Assembly: GCA_012490785.1 (NCBI GenBank)
Contig: JAAXCT010000504.1
Span: 401,959 to 465,958, forward strand
Length of the DNA stretch: 64,000 nucleotides
Reading direction: 5' to 3'
Source: Eragrostis nindensis
Lineage: Eukaryota > Streptophyta > Magnoliopsida > Poales > Poaceae
Shown one piece after another: positions 11,400 through 22,400 of this stretch. Every line of letters begins with the position of its first letter. Positions within the stretch are counted from its first letter, which is position 1. Position numbers and translations under genes: made by a program. The notes below the pieces were generated by a model. The model made no database searches. It saw only the letters and a program-made list of their open reading frames with translations, and was not told the origin of the DNA.

Positions 11400-12190
11400 A
11401 TCATGTCTTAATTAGTGACAAGTTTAATTAGTGACAAGTTCGAGTCTCACCTTACGTTTCCATACACGGTTTTTGAGTACGATCGGGCAGCATTATGGGT
11501 ATACGGCTTGTCGCTCCCTCCACAAAGCCTTGAGCCCATGAACGGTGAAACCAACCATAGGGGATGATCAATTAACTCATCAGACAACGTCATCTTGGGG
11601 TTTGAGAGATGTCTCATGTATAACAGGAACCGCCAATGGCAAAGACGAGGAGAGGAGACGTCGGCCATTGGGAGTTGCGCATTTACAAACCATCGGGCAG
11701 GACTGTTCTGGGATATGCTGGGCCAAATCATAGGTTATGTCATGGCCCACATGGCACACACCGTAGATTATTCAGTAGCATAATTCACATGTATATTTTG
11801 GTAGTTTATATATTATGTTAACAAAATAAGATGCGTGCCTATTTGGTAGCCATGGTTTGTTCTTTAGCGGATGAATATGTGTCAATGTTAAGATAATAGC
11901 TCTAGAGTCATCATCATGAATTTGAATTTGTTAGAAAATTCAAAGAAAAAAACAGATTAGCCTTCACTGATAAAACCTAAATTGCGTATTTTGCCACGTA
12001 ATGGATATCATGTTGATGACTATATAGATTTATATTTTAATTTGAGAAAGTAATAAATTATGGCATAGACAATTACGAGTCTTAAACTTGATACAAACTA
12101 TAACAAGACACATCTTCTTTGGTACTTTATTCATGGTGAATCACACACGATGGTGTGCGATCTTTATTCAAGGGCTACATCAAAAGATGA
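11400..12190. other. Intergenic, nothing recognised
   Basis: AT-rich sequence. Short frames of 60-94 codons have no domain. A short tandem duplication of TTAATTAGTGACAAGTT lies near 11407-11440. Confidence 0.5.
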
Positions 12191-12199
12191 TAACTTTAT

Positions 12200-12661
12200 C
12201 TAGAAGGCACAAGCAGGAAAGAGTTGCTGGCAGTAAGTTGGAAACATGTTGGTCATGCATGGCAGCATCATAGGCATCATCATGCCTTGTTGTTGCATCA
12301 TCATCTGGCACATGGCACCACAGTTGCATTGTGGTGACATCATTCGCATCATCATCATCAAGTGCATGCAACATTGTTGTTGCATCATCATTGCTGGTAA
12401 GTGTGAGCTACCTATAGTAAAAGCTTGTTGCATCATGCAAAATTGCATGCATGAGTCCATGGGGATTGTTCCCATCATCGGTGAGAGTGAGCCTCCTATG
12501 GTGAATGGCAGTTGCATCATGCAAGATTGCATGCATGGGCTCGTCATGCTCATTCCCATCATTGATGAGAAGGATTGTGGGCAAGTTGCTGCATTAGCAG
12601 CAATTGCAGAAAGTGCAAGGAGAGCAACTATGGAAAACATCTTGGTTGTGTGTGAAGCCAT
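12200..12661 (-). CDS. Methionine-rich delta-type prolamin (seed storage protein)
   Basis: Intronless 153-residue precursor deposited in endosperm protein bodies as a sulphur reserve. A signal peptide of about 24 residues (MASHTTKMFSIVALLALSA start) is followed by a body with runs of Met: I count about 36 Met and 13 Cys. Delta-prolamin-like motifs are CMQFCMMQQAF, QQQCCMHL, PQCNCGAMCQMMMQQQ and a hydrophobic FPACAF end. An internal repeat pairs PCMQSCMMQLPFTIG with SCMQFCMMQQAFTIG. Length and composition fit delta-zein/delta-kafirin and rice 10-kDa prolamin. Antisense frames in the same place are shadows. A TATA box is about 95 bp upstream. Confidence 0.88.
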   Translation of the reverse strand: MASHTTKMFSIVALLALSAIAANAATCPQSFSSMMGMSMTSPCMQSCMMQLPFTIGGSLSPMMGTIPMDSCMQFCMMQQAFTIGSSHLPAMMMQQQCCMHLMMMMRMMSPQCNCGAMCQMMMQQQGMMMPMMLPCMTNMFPTYCQQLFPACAF

Positions 12662-12757
12662 GTTTTTTTTTATTACTGGGTCGCAAATAGCAGGATGGAG
12701 CTATTGTTGTGTATGAGTGAGATAGGATTGATGTACTAGAGATTGGGTTTAGGGCAA

Positions 12758-12766
12758 TATTTATAG
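12758..12766 (-). promoter_or_regulatory. TATA box of the prolamin gene, with GCN4-like site upstream
   Basis: The minus strand reads CTATAAATA. About 30 bp further upstream is ATGACTC, one half of a GCN4-type endosperm element (near 12790-12796). No clear prolamin box (TGTAAAG) was found close by. Confidence 0.6.
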
Positions 12767-12990
12767 GCATGAGCCTTTTTGAAAGGCCAAGAGTCATGTT
12801 TGGCTTTTGTACAATTGATACGTGGCAAGATAAGCTATAAATGATGTGGCATTCGGTAGATTTGGACCAACACCTAACGAATTATTTTGACGAGTGTGGC
12901 AGGTGCCATGAAAATCCACACCAGTTGTGTTTGTTGATAAATGGCTAAGGATGCTATGATGTGTCCACTTATCTTGCCATGTCAAGGCCA

Positions 12991-13270
12991 CATCATATTA
13001 GCTAGTTTGTATGTACTTTTTAAAAGCGCTCTTGTAGTATTGTGAGTTGCTGATGGGATTTATATTTTTCTAACAGAATTTGTCTACATCTTCATACTTT
13101 TTACTGGCATGTTTCAAAATTCACATGTGTCATTATTAATGCCTCATCAGATTAGCTAGGCAGTTTGTGTGCACTTTCCTGAAGTGTATTATTGTAGTAT
13201 TGTGAGATGTAGAGGTGGACTTTGTATAAAAATTTGTCTAAATCTTCACACATTTTCCTGTCACGTTTTC
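12991..13270. repeat. Imperfect tandem duplication upstream of the prolamin gene
   Basis: Copy 1 (12991-13141) and copy 2 (13142-13270) share ATTAGCTAG, GTTTGT.TG, CTTGTAGTATTGTGAG (copy 2 ATTGTAGTATTGTGAG), TTTGTCTA, ATCTTCA and TTT.CTG.CA. Unit about 140 bp. The duplication starts about 230 bp upstream of the prolamin TATA box. Confidence 0.6.
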
Positions 13271-13484
13271 TCATAGTAAGAGCAACTCCAACAACCTCTG
13301 TATATCTTTTGGGTTAGGTAAAAAAGAAGAAATCTCTCAAAAAACCGGTTCCAACAGACTCTTTTTCGAACTCGCTTCTCTTTCCGGCTCGGCAACCCGG
13401 CCTCTTTGCTCGGCATCTTTGCCGAGGGAGTCCGCTCGCGATCCTGCTCCTCCCACGCGCGCGTCTCCGTCCCGCCCTCCCGCA

Positions 13485-14337
13485 TGTTAAGAAATTAGGC
13501 AAATTCCTAAGTAATTTAATCCAGAAAATCCCCAAAATTGTGATAGCGATGAACAAACTGAACAGTAATTCAGGAACGTACCCAGCGGAAGATCCAGCGC
13601 CTGAAGCGCTAGAAGATCCATTCCCAAGAACCATCGTTCTTGAGTCTGTTCGACGTAGTCGATCTCAGTCGATGCAGGACGTTGTACGCAGTGCAGAACC
13701 ACCGCGCACCGGGAAGTAGTCATCGATCGAGCAGTCGCGTAGTCGCTCCCCAAAAACCTGATCGCCCGCACACCCGGCAGATGTCTCTTGCGGATCGGGG
13801 GTTTCGGAGGCCTGCTCTTCCAGATCTCTTTGCGCGCAGAGATCCGGAACGGGGAAGTCTTCGAAGGCAACACGAGCGAGAAGGAACTGTGGAAAGTGAA
13901 GGTGAACATACGTCCCTTCGCGAACAGACGCGACTCCTTCGTAAAGGCGTCGGTTCATTCCATGAGACGCGCCGTTTAACTATAACAAAAACTTCCATAA
14001 CGAACGGACGCGACGCCAGCCAGCCACGTCACGCACGCCCGCCCGCCCGCCGCGCCGCGCCGCGCCGCGCCGCGCCTCGCCTCGCCTCGCCCGCCAGCCA
14101 GCCAGCCACGCCACGGCACGGCTCGGCTCGACGGCGGCGGCGGCGCGCGCGCGCGCGTGGTTCGTCTCTAGCCTCTCTCAACTTCTCTAGGGGATGAACC
14201 GGAAATCCACCTATTAAGTTGAGTCAATTAATGGTAGGAATCCCATGTGGGACTAAACCATTATTGCATTAATTATGGGCCTAGACTAATTGAATTATTG
14301 CACTATTATGGGCTTAAAAGGCCCACAATATTCAACA
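13485..14337 (-). repeat. 3' LTR of the Copia element (853 bp)
   Basis: Matches the LTR at 18793-19626 along most of its length. It lacks the stretch of the other LTR that contains TATATATA, and it has extra sequence near 13978-14100 rich in GCC/CGC repeats. Confidence 0.9.
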
Positions 14338-14885
14338 ATCCCCACCAAGTCTAGAGCTTATAAGGAATGCACTCAAATTACCTTCTTCTCGTTTGATATA
14401 CCGGTGTTTCGATGGAGACTGTTAAGTTGAACTTCCATCTAGAACAGAGGTTACGCCTTATTCACAACTGAGCAATGGACTACGCCTTGAATTGTCAGTT
14501 TTGTGCGAAAGAGGTTTTGCCTAAGTCCTTTGCCGATACTAGGTTGCCAAAAGCATCCCCTCTGTCTTGAAGCATATAAGTCACACTTCTGGCCCATTCA
14601 TGAGTATCTAGAGATCCCCACCATCTCATAGACTGTGACTAGCAGTCGAACTCATATAGGTGTGTTCCTTAAAGATATCCTGTAGGACGATATCTTTGCT
14701 TCTCATAAGCCACTAGGAACACATTATGGTTAATAAACCAGCCTGCCTTACAGTTCTCTAGGAAAGAAGTACATCTGAGATAGACCAATCAGGGTCTTTC
14801 CTCTCAAGTTGTCACTAGCTTGTTTCACCATTCTACTTCACGGGATCTCCGATCGCATAGAACAGGTTACCACTATGACAGCCTA

Positions 14886-17800
14886 TCAAGTGGGTCTCAA
14901 GCCCATCTCACTCGATGCACTGTTTATCACATTACGTGATAGTCCCTTGGTAAATTGATCTGCCAGATTTTTAGACGTATGGACATAGTCCAACGAAATA
15001 ACTCCGGAGTTTCTTAATTTTCTGACAGATTTCAATTGCCTTTTTACATGCCTTGTCGACTTCGTGTTATCCTTTGAATTGTTCACTTTGACTATCACTG
15101 TTTGATTGTCACAGTTCATGGAGATAGACGGTATTGGTTTTTCAACCACCGGTAAATCCATAAGGAAATCACGAAGCCACTCGGCCTCAATGCCGGCAGT
15201 ATCCAAAGCTGTAAGTTCTGCTTCCATAGTAGACCTCGTTAAGATAGTCTGCTTGCAAGACTTCCAGGAAACAGCGCCATCTCCAAGTAGAAACACATAT
15301 CCACTTGTGGCATACATCTCATCAGCGTCGGATATCCAGTTTGCATCACAATATCCCTCAAGTACTTTCGGGTACCCAGAATAGTGAATGCCATAGCCCA
15401 TAGTACCCTTCAGATAGCGCATTACTCTCTCAAGATCTCGCCAGTGATCATCTCCCGGTTTTGACACAAACCGACTCAGTTTGCTCACAGCAAACGAGAT
15501 ATCAGGCCTTGTAGCACTAGCCAGGTACATAAGCGAACTAATGATTTGGGAATATCTCAATTGATCCCTTGCTATTCTTTGGTTCTTCCTTAATAGCACG
15601 CTAGGATCATAAGGCGTGGGAGCAGATTGACAATCGCTATACCCAAAGCGACTCAAGATCTTCTCCACGTAGTGAGATTGCAAGAGAGTAATCCCAGCAT
15701 TGCCTTCTCTTTGTAGCTTGATGTTAAGAATAACATCTGCTACTCCTAAATCCTTCATCTCAAAGTTGTTGGACAGAAAGTCCTTGACCTCCTTAATCAC
15801 ATTAAGGTTGGTCCCAACGATCAGTATGTCATCAACATATAGACACAGGATGACTCCCTCGCCCCCACCATACCGATAATATACACATTTGTCGGCTTCG
15901 TTCACAACAAAGCCAGCCGATATCAGAGTCCTTTCGAACTTCTCGTACCATTGCCTAGGAGCTTGTTTAAGGCCATACAGGGATTTCAACAATTTACACA
16001 CTAAGCTCTTTTGACCTTCTATCACAAACCCATCAGGCTGATCCATATAGATCTCCTCGTCTAGCTCTCCATAAAGGAAAGCTGTCTTAACGTCCATCTG
16101 ATGGACGAGAAGACCATGTGAGGCTGCCTTGAAAAGTAATACTCGAATCGTGGTCAAACGAGCAACAGGTGAGTAGGTGTCGAAATAATCTTCACCCTCC
16201 TTTTGTGAATATCCCTTCACCACAAGCCTTGCCTTGTACCTCTCAATCGTACCATCAGGCCTAAACTTTTTCTTGAACACCCACTTGCATCCTATGGGTC
16301 TGCACCCGTAAGGACGCTCGACCAACTCCCAAGTACCATTAGACATGATTGAATCCATTTCACTTCTTATTGCTTCCTTCCAAAGGTCAGCATCGGGAGA
16401 TGAAAATGCCTCTTCAATAGTTCTGGGAGTGTCATCCACGAGGTACACAATAAAGTCATTTCCAAAAGACTTTGCAGTCCTTTGTCTCTTACCCTTACGG
16501 GTGACTAGATTGTCATCCTCCTCAGGAATGTACACAGGGAGTTCCTTATTTTGTGTTATCGGAATGAAATGCTCATGGGGTACTGTAAACTCATGATTAG
16601 ATGTGCTAGGTGTACTTTTGAAAGGAAATTCACTCTCAAAGAATGTAGCATCTCTGGACTCCAAAATTGTACCGACCACCATGTCAGGTACTCCAGATTT
16701 TACTACTAAAAAATCTATTGCCCACGCTGTTCATAGCATAACCCAGGAAGATACAATCAACAGTTTTAGGTCCAAGTTTGCGTTTCTTATTGATTGGCAC
16801 ATTCACCATGGCCAAACAACCCCAAGTACGCAAATATGAGAGATTTAATCTTTTCTTATGCCATTCCTCGAATGGTGTAATTTCTTTATCCTTTGTGGGA
16901 ACTCTATTCAGGACATGACATGCTGTCAAGATCGCCTCACCCCACCATTCCTTAGAAAGGCCCGCTGTCTCATGGCGTTAACCAAATCAGTTAGAGTTCG
17001 GTTCTTTCTCTCAGCAATCCCATTGGATTGAGGTGAGTAAGGCGGTGTCCTCTCATGAATAATACCATGTTCCACGCAGAATTCAGAAAAATCATTAGAA
17101 AAGTATTCTCCACCACGGTCAGACCTTAAACGTTTAATCTTCCTCTCTAGTTGGTTTTCTACTTCAGCTTTATAGATTTTAAAGTAATGCAAAGCTTCAT
17201 CTTTGGATTTCAGCAGATACACATAGCAATATCTAGTACAATCATCTATGAGAGTCATGAAGTATCTTTTATCACCTCTAGTCAATTCGCCATTCATCTC
17301 GCATAGATCGGAATGAACAAGTTCTAATGCCTCTAAGTTCCTCGCCTCCGCAGCCTTGTGAGGCTTGCGAGGTTGCTTAGATTGCACGCAAGCATGGCAC
17401 TTAGAACTTTTGACCATGTCAAATTTCGGGATTAAATTCAGTTTTGCTAGCCGCGTCATACAACCAAAATTAATGTGACAAAGTCGTGAATGCCAAACAT
17501 TCGACTCATTCGAAGTAAGAATATTATTCACAACCTTATTACAACCAATGTCAAGTAAAGAAAAGCGGAACAAGCCTCCGCAATCATAGCCTTTACCAAC
17601 AAATGTTCCATACTTAGAAAGTATACATTTATTAGACTCAAGAACTATTTTATAACCATCTCGACATAATTGAGAGCCACTAACAAGATTTCTTTTGATT
17701 GAGGGGACATGCTGCACGTGCTTCAATAGCACCGTCTTTCCCGAAGTAAACTTCAGAATGACCGTACCAACACCAAGAACACGAGCATGTGACCCATTTC

Positions 17801-18790
17801 CCATCAACAAGTCTCCTGTTACCCGGCCTGATAAGAAGAAAACAAAGAGATATCAGCACACACATGTACATTAGCCCCAGTGTCAATCCACCACTCAGGT
17901 GTTTGACAAACAGAAAGGACAATGGGTGTAGAATTACCATACCCAGAAGTCCCTCCAGTCTCGCTAATGACCACGTTTGCAGATTTCTTCTCCTGCTTAA
18001 ATTTGCGGTCTGGGCACTCACTTGCCCAATGCTCAGTGCTACCGCAAACAAAGCAGCCACTGTCTTTGCTCTTTTTCTTCTTAAAAGTGGTTGATTGCTT
18101 AGGCTTCTCAGCCCCCTTCTTCTTCTTTTTTGATGGGTTATTCTTTCGCACCATATTGGCACTAGAAGGTTCTCCTACGCTCTTTCCACGTGTGTCTTTT
18201 GCTTTCGCCCTTTCCTCAACATCAAGAGACCCGATGAGTTCAGACACGCTAAACTCTTGTCTCTTATGTTTCAGTTGGGTAGCAAAATCCCTCTAAGTAG
18301 GTGGCAACTTAGCGATAATACCGCCAGCCACAAACTTGTCAGGCAACACACATGGAAAATGTTCGAGTTCTTTTGCCATAGCTTGTATTTCATGAGCCTG
18401 TTCAACTACAGAACGGTTCTCAACCATCTTGTAGTCAAAAAACTGCTCCATGATATACAACTCACTACCGGCATCAGAACACCGAACTTAGCGTCCAGAG
18501 CATCCCATAGTTCTTTCGCAGAAGTGCACGTAATGTATGAATCCTTATACTTATCGGCAAGAGCGCTAATCACGGCGCCTCTGAACAGATTATCAGCCAT
18601 ATTGAACCGTTCCTCCTCCTCTGGAGTGAACTGTTCTGGCCTACCGTTCGCGGCGTGATGGCAGTTCATTGCTGTAAGCCACAGGACCATCTGCGCACGC
18701 CACCTCTTATAGAAAGACCCATCAAACGCGTTCGGTTTCAGTGCAGCAGCAAAACCGCTAACAGAAAATTGCCTAACATCAGGTTTTTGG
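14886..18790 (-). pseudogene. Copia gag-pol polyprotein, broken
   Basis: Read on the minus strand. Gag is about 18790-18250. A CCHC zinc knuckle (CFVCGSTEHWASEC) is near 18040-18080 and a protease motif (DTGANVHVC) near 17870. Gag-pre-integrase and integrase core span about 17600-16930 with NGIAERKNRTL. Reverse transcriptase with YVDD is near 15835 and RNase H with TRSTMEAEL near 15220. Lesions visible: a one-base frameshift in gag near 18478, a TAG stop near 18295, frame breaks near 17825 and 16955, and another at the A run near 16708. The C-terminal 598 codons (RT-RNase H) remain open. Confidence 0.9.
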
Positions 18791-18792
18791 AT

Positions 18793-19626
18793 TGTTAAGA
18801 AATTAGGCAAATTCCTAAGTAATTTAATCCAGAAAATCCCCAAAATTGTGATAGCGATGAACAAACTGAACAGTAATTCAGGAACGTACCCAGCGGAAAA
18901 TCCAGCGCCCGAAGCGCTAGAAGATCCATTCCCAAGAACCATCGTTCTTGAATCTGTTCGACGTAGTCGATCTCAGTCGATGCAGGACGTTGTACGCAGT
19001 GCAGAACCACCACGCACCGGGAAGTAGTCGTCGATCGAGCAGTCGCGTAGTCGCTCCCCAAAAACCTGATCGCCCGCACACCCGGCAGATGTCTCTTGCG
19101 GATCGGAGGTTTCGGAGGCCTGCTCTTCCAGATCTCTTTGCGCGCAGAGATCCGGAACGGGGAAGTCTTCGAAGGCAACACGAGCGAGAAGGAACTGTGG
19201 AAAGTGAAGGCGAAAGCGAGAGCGAACGATCAATCGTTCCGGGCGAGCGGAAGCAGTATATATAGATGTGAACAGACGTCCCTTCGCGAACAGACGCGAC
19301 TCCTTCGTAAAGGCGTCGGTTCATTCCATGAGACGCGCCGCTAGCCAACCACGTCACGCACGCACGCACGCAAGCACGCCCGCCCGCCCGCACGCCACGG
19401 CACGGCACGGCACGGCTCGGCGGCGGCGGCGGCGCGCGCGCGCGCGTGGTTCGCCTCTAGCCTCTCTCAACTTCTCTAGGGGATGAACCGGAAATCCACC
19501 TAATAAGTTGAGTCAATTAATGGTAGGAATCCCATGTGGGACTAAACCATTATTGCATTAATTATAGGCCTAGACTAATTGAATTATTGCACTATTATGG
19601 GCTTAAAAGGCCCACAATATTCAACA
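18793..19626 (-). repeat. 5' LTR of the Copia element (834 bp)
   Basis: Starts TGTTGAATATTGTGGGCC at 19626 and ends TTCTTAACA at 18793. It carries a TATA-like site (plus-strand TATATATAG near 19256-19264) that the 3' LTR lacks. An open frame crosses its 3' end into gag. Confidence 0.9.
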
Positions 19627-20300
19627 CCGCAGCAGCCCATCCAGCTAGCGGTCGTCGCACGGTCAAGCGGGAGCGGCACTGCCGGCTGGCCCGCCGTCGT
19701 CTCCGTCCCGCCATCCCGCAGCCGCCCATCTAGCTCCTCGGCCTCCGCCACCGGCAAATCCCTCGCCATGGGCTGCGATGGCGCCTGCTCCACGCCATTC
19801 GTCTCCGCGCCGGCGAATCCCTTGCCATGGGATGCTCCAGCCCCAGCAGCCCGCGCACCACCAGCTCCCCGGCGACGCCGCTGCAGAGGATGCGACGGAG
19901 GAGGAAGATGGGGACGACCGCGGACGTGCGCAGGAAGAGGAAGGCGGAGGGGTCTGGGTGCTCTGCTGCTGCTGGCCTGCGTGGAGGCGGAAGGTAGGCG
20001 TTGGGGAGGCGAAGCGCCAAGGAGAGGGACGAATGGAGGCATCCAATCCTTCGATCCATCTTCCTCTCCGTTCAATTGTCCTCCAACCAACTCCTTTTGC
20101 TGTGAATTTGGGCGCTGCAGGTTGTGAGCTCCGCGGAGGCGCAGGCAAATCGAGCATCGCGCCGGACGGGAGCAGTAGCGGGGATGCATCGCGCAGTTGA
20201 TTGAGAGCACGAGTCGTGCCCCGTCGGGATTCATGGCCGCGCGCATCCGTGCCCACTCGTCTCGCCGCTGCAGCTGCGTCGTCCGCGCCTCGGCCGCGGT

Positions 20301-20850
20301 GTGCTGTGCTAGTCGTGCCCGCGCCGCCGCCACCTCGAGCTCATCCTCGTCATCCCCGGCAGCGCCGTCGAGTTCGCCATGGAGATGTTCGTGGACCACT
20401 TGACGCTCCTGCCGTTCGACGCCGACGGCTCCATCCCGTCCGACCGGCTGCACAACCACGAGCACGCCGTCATCTGCTTGGCGCTCCTTGTGTACCCCGC
20501 CGCCGCGCTGCACCTGGACTGCGTCCGCACGCCGCGCGCTGTCGCTGCTCCTTGTTGCCGCCGACTTCGCGCAGGAGCTGCTCGTGTTCCACTTCCACTC
20601 CACCGCCGACCACGCCGGCTTCGAGGGCCACATCCACTGGCTCCTGCAGCTCATCGTCGCGGCGTGCCTCCCCATGGCGCTCCTCGGCGTCGCCTTCCCG
20701 CGGAGCTTCGCGGTGAGCCTGGTCCAGTCGGCGAGCGTCGCGTTCCATGGGGTGTAGCTCGTGGTCATCGGCGCCGTGGTGTGGGTGCCCAGCCGGGTGC
20801 CCAAGGGCTGCGAGCTCGTGCAGGAGGACGGCGCAGAGGAGGTGGGTGGT
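20301..20850 (+). pseudogene. TMEM45/DUF716-like membrane protein, captured and broken copy
   Basis: Intronless coding remnant inside the TIR element. In one frame it reads ELILVIPGSAVEFAMEMFVD, continuing with HLTLLPFDADG and RLHNHEHA. After a frameshift near 20535-20545 it reads FAQELLVFHFHS, HIHWLLQLIVA and LLGVAFPRSFAVSL, then VVIGAVVWVPSRVPKGCELV after an in-frame TAG near 20755. These are typical segments of plant DUF716 (TMEM45-like) multi-pass proteins. The N-terminal part is only partly recognisable. It cannot make a full protein. The functional parent is elsewhere in the genome. Confidence 0.75.
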
Positions 20851-20988
20851 GGCCAGGATGAATATGGAGAGAAGATTTGGAGAGTTTGTTGGAGGTTATC
20901 GAGATATGAAGAGAGAATCTTAGCTAAACAGATAGCTAAATAGAAATATAGAGAGTGAGATTTGACTAGGCTCTTGGAGTTGCTCTAA

Positions 20989-21940
20989 TTCAGATATCGT
21001 CATTATCGAAAAAATACCAAACAAAAATAAGAGATTCGTCCGTCCATAGAGAATACCATTACTGCAGATTCAATGGCGGGTGACCAGCTTAGACGGAAGT
21101 ACGGGCCTCAGCCTCCCTCGGTCCAACTACATAGTGGGCTTACCATCTATTTTGGTGACCTGCCCGTTGTGACATAGTATCCCGGCCCATGGATCGTGCA
21201 AAGTTTCCATTCCCTTCCTGCCCGGTTAGGTTGGTCACATCACATGCGCGCCAGGTGGAGTAAACGAGAACGAACACAGAAATTCCGCGATTTCGCTTGG
21301 TCGCTGTCGCCAAACGAATCCTCACTGGGTTCCCGTCGTCGGCGGCAGACGAGAGCGAAGGATTTGCCCGTTCGCCTTAGCCGCGCGGGCAAAACGTTGG
21401 GAACAGAGTCAGCCGATCCACACACGTCGAACTCGTCGGTTCGGCCGTCGCGGGGTCGGGGAGATCCTGGGAGCCCAGCCGCTGTCGTGACGAACGCGCA
21501 CGTACCCAGAGCGTGGCCGACCGAACTGCGCTGAACGCCAGCATCCGTCGACCGGCAGGGGCGGCGGCCACACCTGTGTTCCGTGTCCCGTGGCCGTGGG
21601 GACTCCAGACACCGCAAGTCCACAGCCCAACGTTCAGCTGGCCGGCGCCGGCGGCGAAGGTTAGGTACTAAAATGGCAAGCAGTAGAATTCGAGACGACC
21701 ACGCTACGCGCACCTGACTTGCGAGACTCTCCTGCTTCTTTGCTTGTTCTATAGCGCTTCCCATGTAAACTGATCTGGAAGAGAGACAGAAACCTGCCTG
21801 TTTAGACGGGTCACTTGTTCTGTGGAGTACCTTTTATTTTTAATTGTCATAGACAAGTTGCTTGATTTGTACAGAGTGGCTTGTCGTAATGACAAGAAAG
21901 AAACCCGGAGGTCATCATGTGGTTTGGTGCGCATGGGGCA
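20989..21940. other. Intergenic GC-rich stretch, no gene recognised
   Basis: Overlapping frames on both strands (for example minus 21764-21240) are arginine-rich translations without a domain. Confidence 0.45.
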
Positions 21941-21944
21941 ATTC

Positions 21945-22400
21945 TTAAGTTGCCGCGCTAACGGCACAGCAGAATAATCCTGTACAAAATAACATATTAT
22001 ATCAGTAGGTCGCTGGACAAGTTGCTTAAGCTTCGATTGGCAGCAGTTGACCAAGCTGTTGTTAGAGACTAGAGATGATATAATATACGCCATGCCTATT
22101 ATTCGGTAATTGGGTGGCCAAAGAGTTTGTTTACCCTGCACGATTCTTCTTCGTTGATAATTAAACCACCCGGCCCCAGATGACGTCTGCGGTCATATAC
22201 AGAGAGGATAGCACCGTTGTGTATACACAGATTTCGATCGCTTTAATTCCCAAACTAATGTGCTTGCGTTGCATGCATGAACGTTAACAAAGAGAAGCAG
22301 CGACGTGATTATATTCCACGACCACCAGTTGAAGTGTTTCTTATATATTGTCTCTGGAAAGCTGGCGAGAGCTTCTCATGCATGTGGTTGTATGTCCCCA
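21945..22400 (+). repeat. Dispersed non-coding unit, copy A
   Basis: Contains GGCACAGCAGAA, CAGTTGACCA, CCCAAACTA.TGTGCT, GTTAACAAAGAGAAGCA, CGACCA, CAGTTG.AGT and GAAAGCTGG in the same order as copies B and C. It is the most diverged of the three and carries extra sequence. Confidence 0.5.

Larger units (their letters stand above)
13485..19626 (-). mobile_element. Copia LTR retrotransposon, complete ends, degraded coding
   Basis: Two LTRs bounded by TG and CA (TGTTGAATATTG to TTTCTTAACA) flank a minus-strand Copia polyprotein. A perfect 5-bp target duplication, CCGCA, lies at 13480-13484 and 19627-19631. A purine tract (GGTGGGGA) sits just before the 3' LTR. Domain order gag, protease, integrase, reverse transcriptase, RNase H is that of Copia. 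No Met-tRNA primer site follows the 5' LTR; gag-like sequence starts immediately. Several frameshifts and a nonsense codon break the polyprotein, so it is not autonomous. Confidence 0.93.
13280..20985. mobile_element. TIR element with TAA target duplication (PIF/Harbinger-like), split by Copia
   Basis: The termini are inverted repeats: GAGCAACTCCAACAACCT at the left and, read inward, GAGCAACTCCAAGAGCCT at the right (16 of 18 match). Each is bordered by TAA (13277-13279 and 20986-20988). A 3-bp TWA duplication suggests the PIF/Harbinger superfamily. Without the inserted Copia element the length is about 1.56 kb. No transposase is seen. The right half is GC-rich and holds a broken TMEM45/DUF716 gene copy, so this is a gene-carrying non-autonomous transposon. 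Superfamily assignment is inferred. Confidence 0.68.

Noticed and set aside
12246..12716. 156-codon frame antisense to the prolamin
   Set aside because: Ile/Met/Cys-rich shadow caused by repeated CAT/ATG codons of the real gene.
19579..20256. Long overlapping frames near the right Copia border (up to 406 codons on the minus strand)
   Set aside because: They are antisense or shifted frames of GC-rich sequence within the TIR element. Only the plus-strand DUF716 segments have recognisable content.
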